Source: REEB95 sp035934995 (GTDB lineage: Bacteria; Pseudomonadota; Alphaproteobacteria; ATCC43930; CGMCC-115725). Taken from it: a stretch of DNA of 64,000 nucleotides. Made by a program: the position numbers and the translations under genes. The DNA lies in assembly GCA_035934995.1 (NCBI GenBank), contig DASYXI010000040.1, forward strand, positions 62,001 through 126,000, in the 5' to 3' direction. Below, in pieces: positions 9,872 to 18,364 of the stretch; the stretch's first letter is position 1, and each line of letters opens with the position of its first letter. The notes under the pieces are model-generated. The model saw nothing but the letters and a program-made list of their open reading frames with translations. It was not told where the DNA came from and made no database searches.

Positions 9872-11380
9872 TCACAGTTGCAAGGTCCTCTCGCGGCGGC
9901 GCCGGACCGACGAGGGTATGTTCATAGCTTCGCGGTATTTGGCGACCGTCCGCCGGGCGATGTCTATACCTTCTTTCATTAAAATTTCCACGATCCGGTC
10001 ATCGGATAGAATCTCGCCGGATTCCGCCTCGATCAACGAGCGAATACGGAACCGGACTGCTTCGGCCGAATGCGCCTCTTCGCCCGAGGCTGCCGCGATG
10101 GCCGAAGTGAAGAAGTATTTGAGTTCGTAAATTCCGCGCGGCGTCAGGATGTATTTGTTGGTGGTAACGCGGCTGACGGTGCTTTCGTGCATCTCGATGG
10201 CGGAAGCGATGTCGCGCAGGATCAGCGGCTTCAGGTGCTGCACGCCGTGGCGCAGAAATCCATCCTGCTGGCGGACGATTTCGCGCGAGACTTTCAGGAT
10301 CGTGGTCGCCCGCTGGTGCAGCGCCTTGACCAGCCAATTGGCCGATTGATAGCGCTCGGACAGGTATTCCTTCTCCTTCTTGTTCCGCGTCGCGCCGCTG
10401 ACTTCGGCGTAATAGCGGTTGTTGACCAGGACACGCGGCAGGCTCTCGCTGTTGAGCTCTACCGCCCAGCTGCCGTCCGGCAGCGCGCGCAGTAATACGT
10501 CGGGCACCACGACCTCGGCCGCCGCCTTGTCGAAGGCGAGACCCGGCTTCGGGTTGAGTGCCTTGATCTCGGCGACCATCTGCACGAGATCGGCGGCATC
10601 GACGCGACAAACGCGCATCAGTTGTTGCGCCTCGCGGTTGGCGAGGAGCGGCAGGTTCTCGACCAGCGCTTGCATCGCCGGATCGAAACGGTCGCGCTCT
10701 TTGAGCTGCAGCGCCAGGCATTCGGCGAGATTGCGGGCGAATATACCGGCGGGGTCAAACCGCTGGAGCAGCGACAGCGTCTTTTCGACACGCGCCGCCT
10801 CGCACGACAGCAATTCGGCGATAGCCGTGAAGTCGCTGGTGATATAGCCGGCCTCGTCGACCAAATCGATGAGATGGCTGCCGATCACGCGGTCGGCGGG
10901 GTCGTGGATTTCGACCGCGAGTTGTTCCAACAGGTGCTCGCGCAGGCTGACCGGCCGGGTCAGTGTCTGGTCGAGTCCGGGCAGACCGTCGGCTGCCGCC
11001 GTGCCGCCGCGCGTATTCCATGCTTCCGGGTCGCCGGCGTAATCGAGATTGCCTTCGCCTTCGCGTCCCGCTTCTTCGTGCCAGGTCTCGGCGGCATCGG
11101 CGTGGTCGGCGCCGGTTACGGCGTCGCCGCGCTCGTCCTGTGGTGCTTCGCTTTCGGCCGGCGCTTCGGTCGCGGCGGCATCGGCCGTAACGGATTCGGG
11201 ACCGCCGCCTTCGTCCGCCGTCTCGTCGCGTTCGAGCAACGGATTCTGCTCGAGCTCGTTGTCGACATAGACCGTGAGCTCAATGCTCGACATCTGCAGC
11301 AGTTTGATCGCCTGCTGCAGTTGCGGGGTCATGACGAGTGCCTGACCCTGGCGGAGATCCAATCGCGGCGTTAGGGCCAT
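9872..11380 (-). CDS. rpoN: RNA polymerase sigma-54 factor
   Basis: Directs RNA polymerase to -24/-12 promoters with AAA+ activators. It has 502 residues. Region I is Gln/Leu-rich (M-T-P-Q-L-Q-Q-A-I-K-L-L-Q near residue 18); an acidic region II (about 55-125) follows, then the core-binding domain, an HTH, and the C-terminal RpoN box A-R-R-T-V-A-K-Y-R-E close to the end. It is downstream of lptB (9-bp gap) and upstream of ptsN, the standard order. Confidence 0.97.
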   Translation of the reverse strand: MALTPRLDLRQGQALVMTPQLQQAIKLLQMSSIELTVYVDNELEQNPLLERDETADEGGGPESVTADAAATEAPAESEAPQDERGDAVTGADHADAAETWHEEAGREGEGNLDYAGDPEAWNTRGGTAAADGLPGLDQTLTRPVSLREHLLEQLAVEIHDPADRVIGSHLIDLVDEAGYITSDFTAIAELLSCEAARVEKTLSLLQRFDPAGIFARNLAECLALQLKERDRFDPAMQALVENLPLLANREAQQLMRVCRVDAADLVQMVAEIKALNPKPGLAFDKAAAEVVVPDVLLRALPDGSWAVELNSESLPRVLVNNRYYAEVSGATRNKKEKEYLSERYQSANWLVKALHQRATTILKVSREIVRQQDGFLRHGVQHLKPLILRDIASAIEMHESTVSRVTTNKYILTPRGIYELKYFFTSAIAAASGEEAHSAEAVRFRIRSLIEAESGEILSDDRIVEILMKEGIDIARRTVAKYREAMNIPSSVRRRRERTLQL

Positions 11381-11389
11381 GGCGAAGAC

Positions 11390-12253
11390 CTACAGGCTGA
11401 ACCTTTCGCCCAGGTAAACGCGCCGCACGTTCGCATCGCGCACGATCTCGTCGGGCGCGCCCTCCATCAATACCTGGCCCTGGTGCAGGATATAGGCCCG
11501 GTCGACGATCTCGAGTGTCTCGCGGACATTGTGGTCGGTAATCAAGACGCCGATGCCGCGATCCTTCAAATGGGCGACAAGATCACGGATATCGTTGACG
11601 GCGATCGGGTCGATGCCGGCCAGCGGCTCGTCGAGCAGGATGAAATTCGGCCGCGTTGCCAGCGCCCGCGCGATCTCGACGCGTCGCCGCTCGCCGCCGG
11701 ACAGCGCCATCGCCGGTGCCCGGCGGAGATGCGTGATCGAGAATTCGGCGAGCAGCGTGTCGAGCATGGTTTCGCGCGTCTCGGCCACCGGTTCCGCGAC
11801 TTCGAGCACCGCGCGGATATTTTGTTCAACCGTCAGGCCGCGGAAGATCGACGCTTCTTGCGGCAGATAGCCGATACCGAGGCGGGCACGGCGATACATC
11901 GGCAGCTCGGTGATGTCCTCGCCGTCGAGCGCGATGGTGCCGACGTCGGGCCGCACCAGACCGGTGATGATATAAAAGCATGTCGTCTTGCCGGCGCCGT
12001 TCGGTCCGAGCAACCCGACCGCTTCGCCGCGCTGAACTCCGACGCTGACCGCGCGCAGCACGGGGCGCTTCTTAAAGCTCTTGCCGAGATTGGTCGCCAC
12101 CAGCCCGGCGTTCGAGGCGACAAGACGCGGCGCCCCATCGCGCCGCGACGCTACATGCTGCGGCCGTCCGGGCGTGTGCGCTTGCGGCGAATGGGCGTGC
12201 GCGCCATGCGTGGCGTGGCTCGGAGCCGGATTGTGATCGGTCGGCTTGGTCAT
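11390..12253 (-). CDS. lptB: LPS export ABC transporter ATP-binding protein
   Basis: Cytoplasmic ATPase powering lipopolysaccharide extraction through LptFG. 287 residues: Walker A G-P-N-G-A-G-K-T at 83-90, signature L-S-G-G-E at 184-188, Walker B I-L-L-D-E-P at 205-210. The first ~48 residues are a His/Pro/Ala-rich extension absent from compact LptB proteins (about 240 residues). An internal start is possible but no Met lies close before the conserved domain. It follows lptA by 4 bp and precedes rpoN. Confidence 0.94.
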   Translation of the reverse strand: MTKPTDHNPAPSHATHGAHAHSPQAHTPGRPQHVASRRDGAPRLVASNAGLVATNLGKSFKKRPVLRAVSVGVQRGEAVGLLGPNGAGKTTCFYIITGLVRPDVGTIALDGEDITELPMYRRARLGIGYLPQEASIFRGLTVEQNIRAVLEVAEPVAETRETMLDTLLAEFSITHLRRAPAMALSGGERRRVEIARALATRPNFILLDEPLAGIDPIAVNDIRDLVAHLKDRGIGVLITDHNVRETLEIVDRAYILHQGQVLMEGAPDEIVRDANVRRVYLGERFSL

Positions 12254-12257
12254 CGCG

Positions 12258-13178
12258 CTACTGTCCGCCGCCTGAAGCCGTCTTATGGTTCGGAACCAAC
12301 AATCCTTCGACGCGCGGCGTTGGGCCGGTTGCGATCTGGTTCGGCGGCGCGGCCAGGATCTCGCTCACGTTGTTCTTCAGATCGACGACGCCATATTCGC
12401 CGTGCAGCTCGTTGTCGCCCTTGGTCAGTCGGACGTGGCCAATCAGCGTCGCGATCTGCGGTCCGACGTTGTAGACGCCCTCGTCGCCGTGGGCGATCTG
12501 ACCCGGCGCGGAGATCAGCACGTTGCCATAGCCGTTGATCCGCGTGATTTGCGCCGGCTGGTCGCCTTGCTTCTCGACGTCGGCCGTGACGATGTCGGCG
12601 CGCATCCGGCGATCGGCGCGAACCACCAGCGCGTCACCGCGCGCCACCGCGATCTGTTTCTTGTCGTACCATTCGAGCGAATCACGCGCGGTGATGGTCT
12701 CGTTCGGCGTCACGATGCGCAGGCCATTGCCGGTAAGGACCATGACGGCCTGGTCGACGTCGTAAACTGCGTGGTCGCCGAACGCCTGCTGATCGCCATT
12801 GGTGAAGTGGACGTGGCCCTGCGCCTCGATCCGATAGATCTCGGTCGACGACCCGCCTTGCAGCGGACTCTGCATGCGTTGCGCATCCTTGCTCGGCGCC
12901 GGCGCCGGCGTGGCCGGATGGTCGGCACCTTGCCCTGCCGGACGGTAATAGGCGTAGAGAATGTCGGCGGTCACAGTCGCGTTGCCGCGGGTGGCGGAGG
13001 CGTTGTCACGCGCGATATAGACGTTGCGCGCTTGCTGCCACTCGATGCCGTTGTCGGCTTCGATATGGATCGGACGGCTGCTGGCCTGCGCGCCGGCAAG
13101 CTGCGCCAGGGCACGCGGCGGCGTCACGCCCGCGATGACCGTCGCGACCAGAAAAACCACCGCAAGCCGCAGGCTCAC
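12258..13178 (-). CDS. lptA: LPS transport periplasmic protein LptA (OstA domain)
   Basis: Periplasmic bridge protein that carries lipopolysaccharide to LptDE. 306 residues with an N-terminal signal peptide (hydrophobic stretch about 3-24, A-x-A-like cleavage near 25) and repeated beta-jellyroll OstA segments (I-E-A-x-G-H-V-x-F/V, G-D-x-A-V-Y-D). The start overlaps the end of lptC by 4 bp. Pro/Ala-rich linkers around 85-100 are unusual but harmless. Confidence 0.9.
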   Translation of the reverse strand: MSLRLAVVFLVATVIAGVTPPRALAQLAGAQASSRPIHIEADNGIEWQQARNVYIARDNASATRGNATVTADILYAYYRPAGQGADHPATPAPAPSKDAQRMQSPLQGGSSTEIYRIEAQGHVHFTNGDQQAFGDHAVYDVDQAVMVLTGNGLRIVTPNETITARDSLEWYDKKQIAVARGDALVVRADRRMRADIVTADVEKQGDQPAQITRINGYGNVLISAPGQIAHGDEGVYNVGPQIATLIGHVRLTKGDNELHGEYGVVDLKNNVSEILAAPPNQIATGPTPRVEGLLVPNHKTASGGGQ

Positions 13179-13858
13179 GGCGTCGCCTTCGTTCGTGAAT
13201 TGAGGTCGAGCGACGCGTGGCCGGTGAAGATCATGGTCTGGCCGCGGTCGAGGATACGCAGCCCTTGCGCCTGGACGTGGCCGAAGGTGCCGTCGCCTTC
13301 GACCGGATCGTGGCTGACCGCCGTGCCTTGCGCCATGTTGATGGTCACGCTGTCGGAATGCAGCGCGTTACCTTTGTCTTGGTAGAGCTCGACGTTGCCG
13401 AACAGGTCGAGCAGCTGTTGTTGCGGCTGATAAAGACCGACATAGGCGGTCAATTCGTCCCAATTGCCGGTGTTGGTCGTCAAATCCGCCTTGGGCGAAT
13501 CGAGCGAGATTGCGTCGTCGACCTTGGGCATCTGGCTAGCCGAGTCGGCGGTGACGACGAAAGGCCGATTGTCGCGATCGACGCCGGAATAGCGCGGATC
13601 GACCATGCGCACTTGCCGCGCTTGGCTGACATCGATCTTCGGCATCTGCGCAAAGTGCACCCGGTCGATCGCGCCTTGGATCCGCGGCCAAACCGCGACC
13701 AGCAGCAAGAGCGCCAGAGCGGTCGCCGGCAGGATGCGCTTGGCGACGCCGACGAAGCGGCTGTAGCGGCGCAACGACGCGGCGTTGCGTTCGGGGCCTG
13801 TGGGGCGCGTCTGCGCCAGATCGATCTGCGTCTTCACGCGATCCCCGCGCGCAGGCAA
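13175..13858 (-). CDS. lptC: LPS export inner membrane protein LptC
   Basis: Bitopic protein linking LptFG to LptA. 227 residues: a cytoplasmic N-terminus, one membrane helix at about 40-58 (I-L-P-A-T-A-L-A-L-L-L-L-V-A-V-W), then a periplasmic beta-jellyroll. It overlaps lptA by 4 bp and the upstream isomerase gene by 25 bp, so the three are one transcription unit. Confidence 0.9.
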   Translation of the reverse strand: MPARGDRVKTQIDLAQTRPTGPERNAASLRRYSRFVGVAKRILPATALALLLLVAVWPRIQGAIDRVHFAQMPKIDVSQARQVRMVDPRYSGVDRDNRPFVVTADSASQMPKVDDAISLDSPKADLTTNTGNWDELTAYVGLYQPQQQLLDLFGNVELYQDKGNALHSDSVTINMAQGTAVSHDPVEGDGTFGHVQAQGLRILDRGQTMIFTGHASLDLNSRTKATP

Positions 13859-14823
13859 TCGTGGATATGCAGGATGCCGAGCGGCTTGTTGGCCGCGTCG
13901 ACGACGAACAGGCTGGTGATGGCGTTCTGATTCATTGTGGCCAATGCTTCGGCGGCGAGCGCCTGCGGCCGGATGATCTTCGGGCGGCGGCTCATCACCG
14001 CGGCGACGCTGGCCCGCAGCAATCCATCGCCCATGTGGCGGCGCAAGTCACCGTCCGTGATGACACCGGCCAGGCGGCCGGAGCCGTCGACGATGCCGAC
14101 ACAGCCGAAGCTTTTCGCAGTCATCGCCAGGATGGCGTCCGCCACGGCGGTGTCGATCGGCACCAGCGGCACCGCGGCACCGTCATGCATGATGTCGGCG
14201 ACTTTCAGCAGGCGACGGCCGAGGCGGCCGCCGGGATGCAGCTGCTGGAAATCGTCGGCCGAAAAGCCCTTGCGTTCGAGCAGTGCCACTGCCAGCGCGT
14301 CGCCCAACGCCATCATCATCGTCGTCGATGTCGTCGGCGCCAGGCCCATCGAACAGGCTTCGGCCGCGGCCGGCAGGCGTATTGTCACGTCCGCCGCTTC
14401 GGCCAGCGCACTGCTCTCGCGCGCGGTGATCGCAATCAGCGGCAAGGTGAAGCGCCGTGCATGCGCGATGACGTCGGCGAGCTCGTTGGTCTCACCCGAG
14501 TTCGACAGGGCCAGCACAGCGTCTCCGGCGGCAAGCATGCCGAGATCGCCGTGGCTTGCCTCGGCGGGATGGACGAACTGCGCCGGGGTGCCGGTCGACG
14601 CCAAGGTCGAAGCGATCTTGCGTGCGACATGGCCGCTCTTGCCCATGCCGGTGACAGTGACGCGGCCGGCGATCGACGCCAGCTTGTCGACGGCTTCGGC
14701 GAAACTTCCGTCGAGCTCAGCCGCCAACGCTTCGAGACCGACGATCTCGGTGTCGAGCACGCGGCGGGCGACGGTGATATCCGGCGACTCTTTCGGTTTG
14801 GCTATGGTGCGGCGCAACGACAT
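13834..14823 (-). CDS. kdsD: KpsF/GutQ-family arabinose-5-phosphate isomerase
   Basis: Converts ribulose 5-phosphate to arabinose 5-phosphate, precursor of Kdo for lipopolysaccharide. A SIS domain carries G-M-G-K-S-G-H-V-A-R-K and S-N-S-G-E-T; two C-terminal CBS domains follow. I use the ATG at 14823 (329 residues, the usual length). An ATG pair at 14889/14886 with a GGGAGC upstream is a possible longer start. Its place before lptC-lptA-lptB fits a role in LPS supply. Confidence 0.9.
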   Translation of the reverse strand: MSLRRTIAKPKESPDITVARRVLDTEIVGLEALAAELDGSFAEAVDKLASIAGRVTVTGMGKSGHVARKIASTLASTGTPAQFVHPAEASHGDLGMLAAGDAVLALSNSGETNELADVIAHARRFTLPLIAITARESSALAEAADVTIRLPAAAEACSMGLAPTTSTTMMMALGDALAVALLERKGFSADDFQQLHPGGRLGRRLLKVADIMHDGAAVPLVPIDTAVADAILAMTAKSFGCVGIVDGSGRLAGVITDGDLRRHMGDGLLRASVAAVMSRRPKIIRPQALAAEALATMNQNAITSLFVVDAANKPLGILHIHDCLRAGIA

Positions 14824-14978
14824 TCTCCCGTTGCGAGCGTCTCCGACAGTGACGACCGGGGCGCGGGAACGGATATTCCCCCTCATCATAGGCGCAATAT
14901 GCTCCCGCGATCCCCCGAAATCAACGGAACGGGGCACGAACGGCACATTATTTGCTTGGGCGGGTTAAAAAATTACTT

Positions 14979-15602
14979 TCAATGCTCGAAAAGATCGGGG
15001 CCCGGAAAGCCCGCCAGATCGAGGGCCGCCCGCGTCGGCAGGAAATCGAAGCACGCATGGGCGAGCGCGGCGCGTCCTTCGCGGGCCAACATGGTATCGA
15101 GCCGTGCCTTAAGCGCATGCAGATGTTCGACGTCGGCGGATGCGTAGCGTTTTTGCTCGTCGCTCAGTTCGGCCGCGCCCCAATCGGACGATTGCTGCTG
15201 CTTCGACAACTCGACGCCGAGAATCTCACGGCAGAGGTCCTTGAGGCCGTGACGGTCGGTGAAGGTCCGCGCGAGCTTCGACGCCACCTTGGTGCAATAG
15301 ACCGGCGCCGCGCGCACACCGAGGTAGCGGTCAATCATCGCCAGGTCGAAACGCGCGAAGTGGAAAATCTTGAGAACCTTCGGATCGGCGAGCAGCGCCT
15401 TCAACCGCGGCGCGTCGTATTGTCCGGCGGCGAACTGCACCAGATGGCTGTGGCCGTCGCCGGCCGACAACTGCACGAGACACAGGCGGTCGCGCGCCGG
15501 ATCGAGGCCCATGGTTTCGGTGTCGATGGCAATCGCCTTGCCGAGCGTGAGGCCGGCCGGTAGATCGCCGCGATGCAGGTGGATGGTCATCGGCCTCGCC
15601 AT
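14979..15602 (-). CDS. rnd: Small ribonuclease D-like 3'-5' exonuclease
   Basis: DEDDy exonuclease domain only: 207 residues, with no HRDC domain, as in the short RNase D of Alphaproteobacteria. The first motif A-I-D-T-E-T-M-G-L gives D27 and E29; the last contains K-R-Y-A-S-A-D-V-x-x-L with Tyr and Asp. Likely trims tRNA or other stable RNA 3' ends. It lies just after tRNA-Leu on the same strand. A second Met at 15590 is an alternative start. Confidence 0.88.
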   Translation of the reverse strand: MARPMTIHLHRGDLPAGLTLGKAIAIDTETMGLDPARDRLCLVQLSAGDGHSHLVQFAAGQYDAPRLKALLADPKVLKIFHFARFDLAMIDRYLGVRAAPVYCTKVASKLARTFTDRHGLKDLCREILGVELSKQQQSSDWGAAELSDEQKRYASADVEHLHALKARLDTMLAREGRAALAHACFDFLPTRAALDLAGFPGPDLFEH

Positions 15603-15610
15603 GTCGGAAA

Positions 15611-15629
15611 CGCCCGCGTCGCGCGGGCG
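15611..15629 (-). terminator. Stem-loop after tRNA-Leu
   Basis: Perfect 8-bp GC stem (CGCCCGCG / CGCGGGCG) with a 3-base loop, followed on the minus strand by TTT. It sits six bases past the tRNA-Leu CCA end and before the RNase D start, so it probably ends the tRNA transcript. Confidence 0.75.
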
Positions 15630-15634
15630 TGTGG

Positions 15635-15721
15635 TGGTGCCCAGGAGAAGACTCGAACTTCCACGACCTTTCGGCCACTAGAACCTGAATCTAGCGCGTC
15701 TACCAATTCCGCCACCTGGGC
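15635..15721 (-). tRNA. tRNA-Leu (anticodon CAG)
   Basis: Class II tRNA with a long variable arm (TGGCCGAAAGGTCGT region) and encoded CCA. Acceptor stem GCCCAGG pairs with CCTGGGC; anticodon loop TTCAGGT gives CAG. D-arm has the G-G of the D-loop. Confidence 0.96.
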
Positions 15722-15849
15722 AATCGGTCTGTGACTTAAGGGTGCGGTCCCGCTCTGTCAATGAGTCTCCGCGTTTCCGGGCTTCGGGCTGGGCTCGCTT
15801 GGTGCCCCCGGCTGTTGTAAAACACCGCCGCAAACAACGGGCAGAGATC

Positions 15850-16800
15850 ATGCGGTATCGGCGGATTGTCGTTGTCGGCGCTTCGGGCTTCGTCGGGCGC
15901 TATGTGGTCAAGCACCTCGCGGCCGAAGGCGCGGCGATTGCTGCGGTCAGCCGCACAGCGAGCTCGGCCGGATTTCTCCGGCCGATGGGCGATGTCGGCC
16001 AAATCGCGCTGATCGATGCCAACATCGCCGATCGCAACCGGCTGGCGCCGCTCCTCAACGGGGCCGAGGGCGTGGTCTACGCCGCCGGGATTCTCTTTCA
16101 GCGCGGCGCGCAACGCTTTAGCACGCTGCACGAAACCGGACCGGCCGGTCTCGCGGCGCTCGCCGCTGCCGCCGGTGTCCGGCGTTTCGTGCATATCTCG
16201 GCGCTCGGTGCCGATCCGGCGTCGCCCGCGCTTTACGGTCGCTCGAAAGCGGCCGGCGAGGTGGCGGTGCGCGCGGCGTTTCCAGCGGCCACGATCCTGC
16301 GGCCGTCGCTGATTTTCGGACCCGAGGATTCGTTCTTCAATCGTTTTGCCGGCATCGCGCGCGTGTCGCCGGTGTTGCCGCTGATCGGCGGCGGCCACAC
16401 GCGCTTCGCGCCCGTCTACGTGGGCGACGTCGCGGCGGCCGTGGCGGCGGCGCTCGACCGCGAGGACGCGCCCGGCGGGACCTATGAGCTCGGCGGGCCG
16501 GGGGTCGAAACGTTGCGGGCGCTGTTCGAGATGATTCTGCGCGAGATCAAGCGACGCCGGCTCCTCCTGCCGGTGCCGTTCAGCCTTGCGACAATCCTCG
16601 CGCTGTTCAACGAGTTTCTGCCGCAGCCGCCGCTAACCCGCGATCAGGTGCGCATGCTGCAACGGGATTCGGTGCCGGCGTCCGGCGCGCCGGGTCTCGC
16701 CGCGCTCGGCGTCGAACCGACGGCGCTCGAACTGGTCTTGCCGACCTACCTCGATCGGTACCGACGGCAAGGCGGCCTGACCGGCGCGGCGCTGCTCTGA
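15850..16800 (+). CDS. NDUFA9-like NAD(P)-dependent epimerase/dehydratase
   Basis: Atypical short-chain dehydrogenase of 316 residues from the ATG at 15850. The Rossmann motif G-A-S-G-F-V-G is at 10-16; R-P-S-L-I-F-G-P-E-D lies mid-protein. The lack of a clear Y-x-x-x-K and the overall pattern match the complex I NDUFA9-type subfamily common in Alphaproteobacteria. The Tyr of L-Y-G-R-S-K-A may take the catalytic place. Whether it associates with NADH dehydrogenase is inference. Confidence 0.8.
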   Translation: MRYRRIVVVGASGFVGRYVVKHLAAEGAAIAAVSRTASSAGFLRPMGDVGQIALIDANIADRNRLAPLLNGAEGVVYAAGILFQRGAQRFSTLHETGPAGLAALAAAAGVRRFVHISALGADPASPALYGRSKAAGEVAVRAAFPAATILRPSLIFGPEDSFFNRFAGIARVSPVLPLIGGGHTRFAPVYVGDVAAAVAAALDREDAPGGTYELGGPGVETLRALFEMILREIKRRRLLLPVPFSLATILALFNEFLPQPPLTRDQVRMLQRDSVPASGAPGLAALGVEPTALELVLPTYLDRYRRQGGLTGAALL

Positions 16801-16868
16801 CGCCGCGTCGAGGCACGGCGCAGCCTGCAACTGACGCCGCGTGCCGGGTGGCGTTATCATAGGCCGGC

Positions 16869-17537
16869 ATGCGCGTCCTTTATCATCTTTGGCTGTCCCC
16901 TTTCTCGCGCGCCGTTCGCCTGGTGCTCGGCGAGAAGGGGCTCGAATTCTCCATGAAGGTCGAAAAGACCTGGGAACGGCGTGCCGAGTTTCTCGCGCTC
17001 AATCCCGCCGGCGAGGTGCCCGTGCTGATCGAACCGGACGGCGCGGTTCTGGCCGGCGCGTGGCCGATCGCCGAATATCTCGACGAAGTCTATCGCGACA
17101 AGCTGCTGATCGGTTTGAACCCAGTCGATCGCGCCGAAGTTCGCCGTGTTGCCGCTTGGTTCGACCACAAGATGAACAGCGAAGTGACCGATGGCCTCGT
17201 GACCGAGAAAATCATGAAACGGTTTCTCGGCTTCGGCACGCCGGATTCGGCAGTGCTGCGCGCGGCGAAGGGCAATCTCGCCTATCACCTCGAATACATC
17301 ACCTATCTGGCCGAACGGCGGCGCTGGCTTGCCGGCGACCATTTCTCGCTCGGCGACATCGCGGCGGCGGCGCATCTTTCGGTTGTCGATTATCTCGGCG
17401 ACGTGCCGTGGGACGCGCACGAGCCGGCGAAGGAATGGTACGCCAGGGTTAAATCGCGTCCCGCCTTCCGGCCGCTGCTGGCCGACCACATTCCGGGCGC
17501 GCCGCCGCCGAAGCACTACGCTGATCTCGATTTCTGA
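16869..17537 (+). CDS. GST-fold protein, probable FtsZ-binding FzlA
   Basis: 222 residues with thioredoxin-like N-domain (L-S-P-F-S-R-A-V-R-L, N-P-A-G-E-V-P-V-L) and all-alpha C-domain (Y-L-G-D-V-P-W). The C-terminus ends Y-A-D-L-D-F, which I recall as the conserved tail of the alphaproteobacterial FzlA family; FzlA binds FtsZ and is needed for constriction in Caulobacter. A conventional glutathione transferase role cannot be excluded. Confidence 0.75.
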   Translation: MRVLYHLWLSPFSRAVRLVLGEKGLEFSMKVEKTWERRAEFLALNPAGEVPVLIEPDGAVLAGAWPIAEYLDEVYRDKLLIGLNPVDRAEVRRVAAWFDHKMNSEVTDGLVTEKIMKRFLGFGTPDSAVLRAAKGNLAYHLEYITYLAERRRWLAGDHFSLGDIAAAAHLSVVDYLGDVPWDAHEPAKEWYARVKSRPAFRPLLADHIPGAPPPKHYADLDF

Positions 17538-17548
17538 CGCGCCGGCGA

Positions 17549-18364
17549 TCAGCGCGGCGGCGTCTGCGGATTGCCCGTGACCAGCGGGTTGTCGTCGATA
17601 TGCGCCAGATTGTCCCGCGCGTCCTTTGCCGCCTCCGACGTCGGCGCGAGCGCGATGACCCGCTGCCAATCGGCTTGGGCGCCGGCGCTGTCGCCGCGCA
17701 GCCGTCTGATGTTGCCGCGCTCGAGCAGGCCCGGCACCGAATTCGGTGACAAGGCGAGGGCGTGCGTGGCGTCGGCTTGCGCGAGTTCGAGCGCATCGGC
17801 GCCGCCGATATGGCGATAGGCCGAGGCGCGGAACACCAACGCGTCGACGTTCTTCGGATCGGCTTCGAGCGCGCGGTTGAGATCGTCGATCGCTTCCCAA
17901 TAATGGCCGCCGTCGGCCAGCGCTTCGGAGCGGTCGATCAGGAATTCCGGATTGTGCGGCACGAAGCCGAGCGCCGCATCGAACGCCGTCTTGGCGTGGT
18001 CGGGTTGATCGGCGAGCAGCCAGGCCTGGCCCGCTTGATCAAGCGCGTCGCCACGCAGTTCCGCCGGCTCGCCCATCATCTGGCTGGCGAGCGCCTCGAG
18101 ACGTTGCGCCGCTTCGGAATAGCGCTTGAGCCCGATCAGGGCGATCGCCGCGCAATGTTCGGCCGGAAATCCGCCGCCGAGTGCGCGCCAATCCTCGGCG
18201 GCCTTGAACGCCGCCGCTGGCTCGCGCTTTGCGTCCGCCAGACAGGAATCATAGCGCTGCGACGGCGGCAGCACGGGAATGACAGGCACGGGTGCCGGCG
18301 CGGCGCCGATCAGCAGCGGTAGAACCAATAAAAGCGCCGCTCTATTCGCCTGCCTGCGCGGCAT
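17549..18364 (-). CDS. Exported tetratricopeptide-repeat protein
   Basis: 271 residues. N-terminal signal sequence (R-R-Q-A-N-R then A-A-L-L-L-V-L-P-L-L, A-P-A end near 25). Several degenerate TPR units follow, clearest at A-L-E-A-D-P-K-N-V-D-A-L-V-F-R-A-S-A-Y-R and A-L-A-L-S-P-N-S-V-P-G-L-L-E-R-G. The start lies 23 bp inside the end of the RND permease gene, so it is co-transcribed with the pump. Likely a periplasmic scaffold; no enzymatic domain is seen. Confidence 0.8.
   Translation of the reverse strand: MPRRQANRAALLLVLPLLIGAAPAPVPVIPVLPPSQRYDSCLADAKREPAAAFKAAEDWRALGGGFPAEHCAAIALIGLKRYSEAAQRLEALASQMMGEPAELRGDALDQAGQAWLLADQPDHAKTAFDAALGFVPHNPEFLIDRSEALADGGHYWEAIDDLNRALEADPKNVDALVFRASAYRHIGGADALELAQADATHALALSPNSVPGLLERGNIRRLRGDSAGAQADWQRVIALAPTSEAAKDARDNLAHIDDNPLVTGNPQTPPR

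Noticed and set aside
12285..15147. Long plus-strand frames opposite lptA, lptC and kdsD
   Set aside because: They are antisense to well-supported genes and show no domain or ribosome site.
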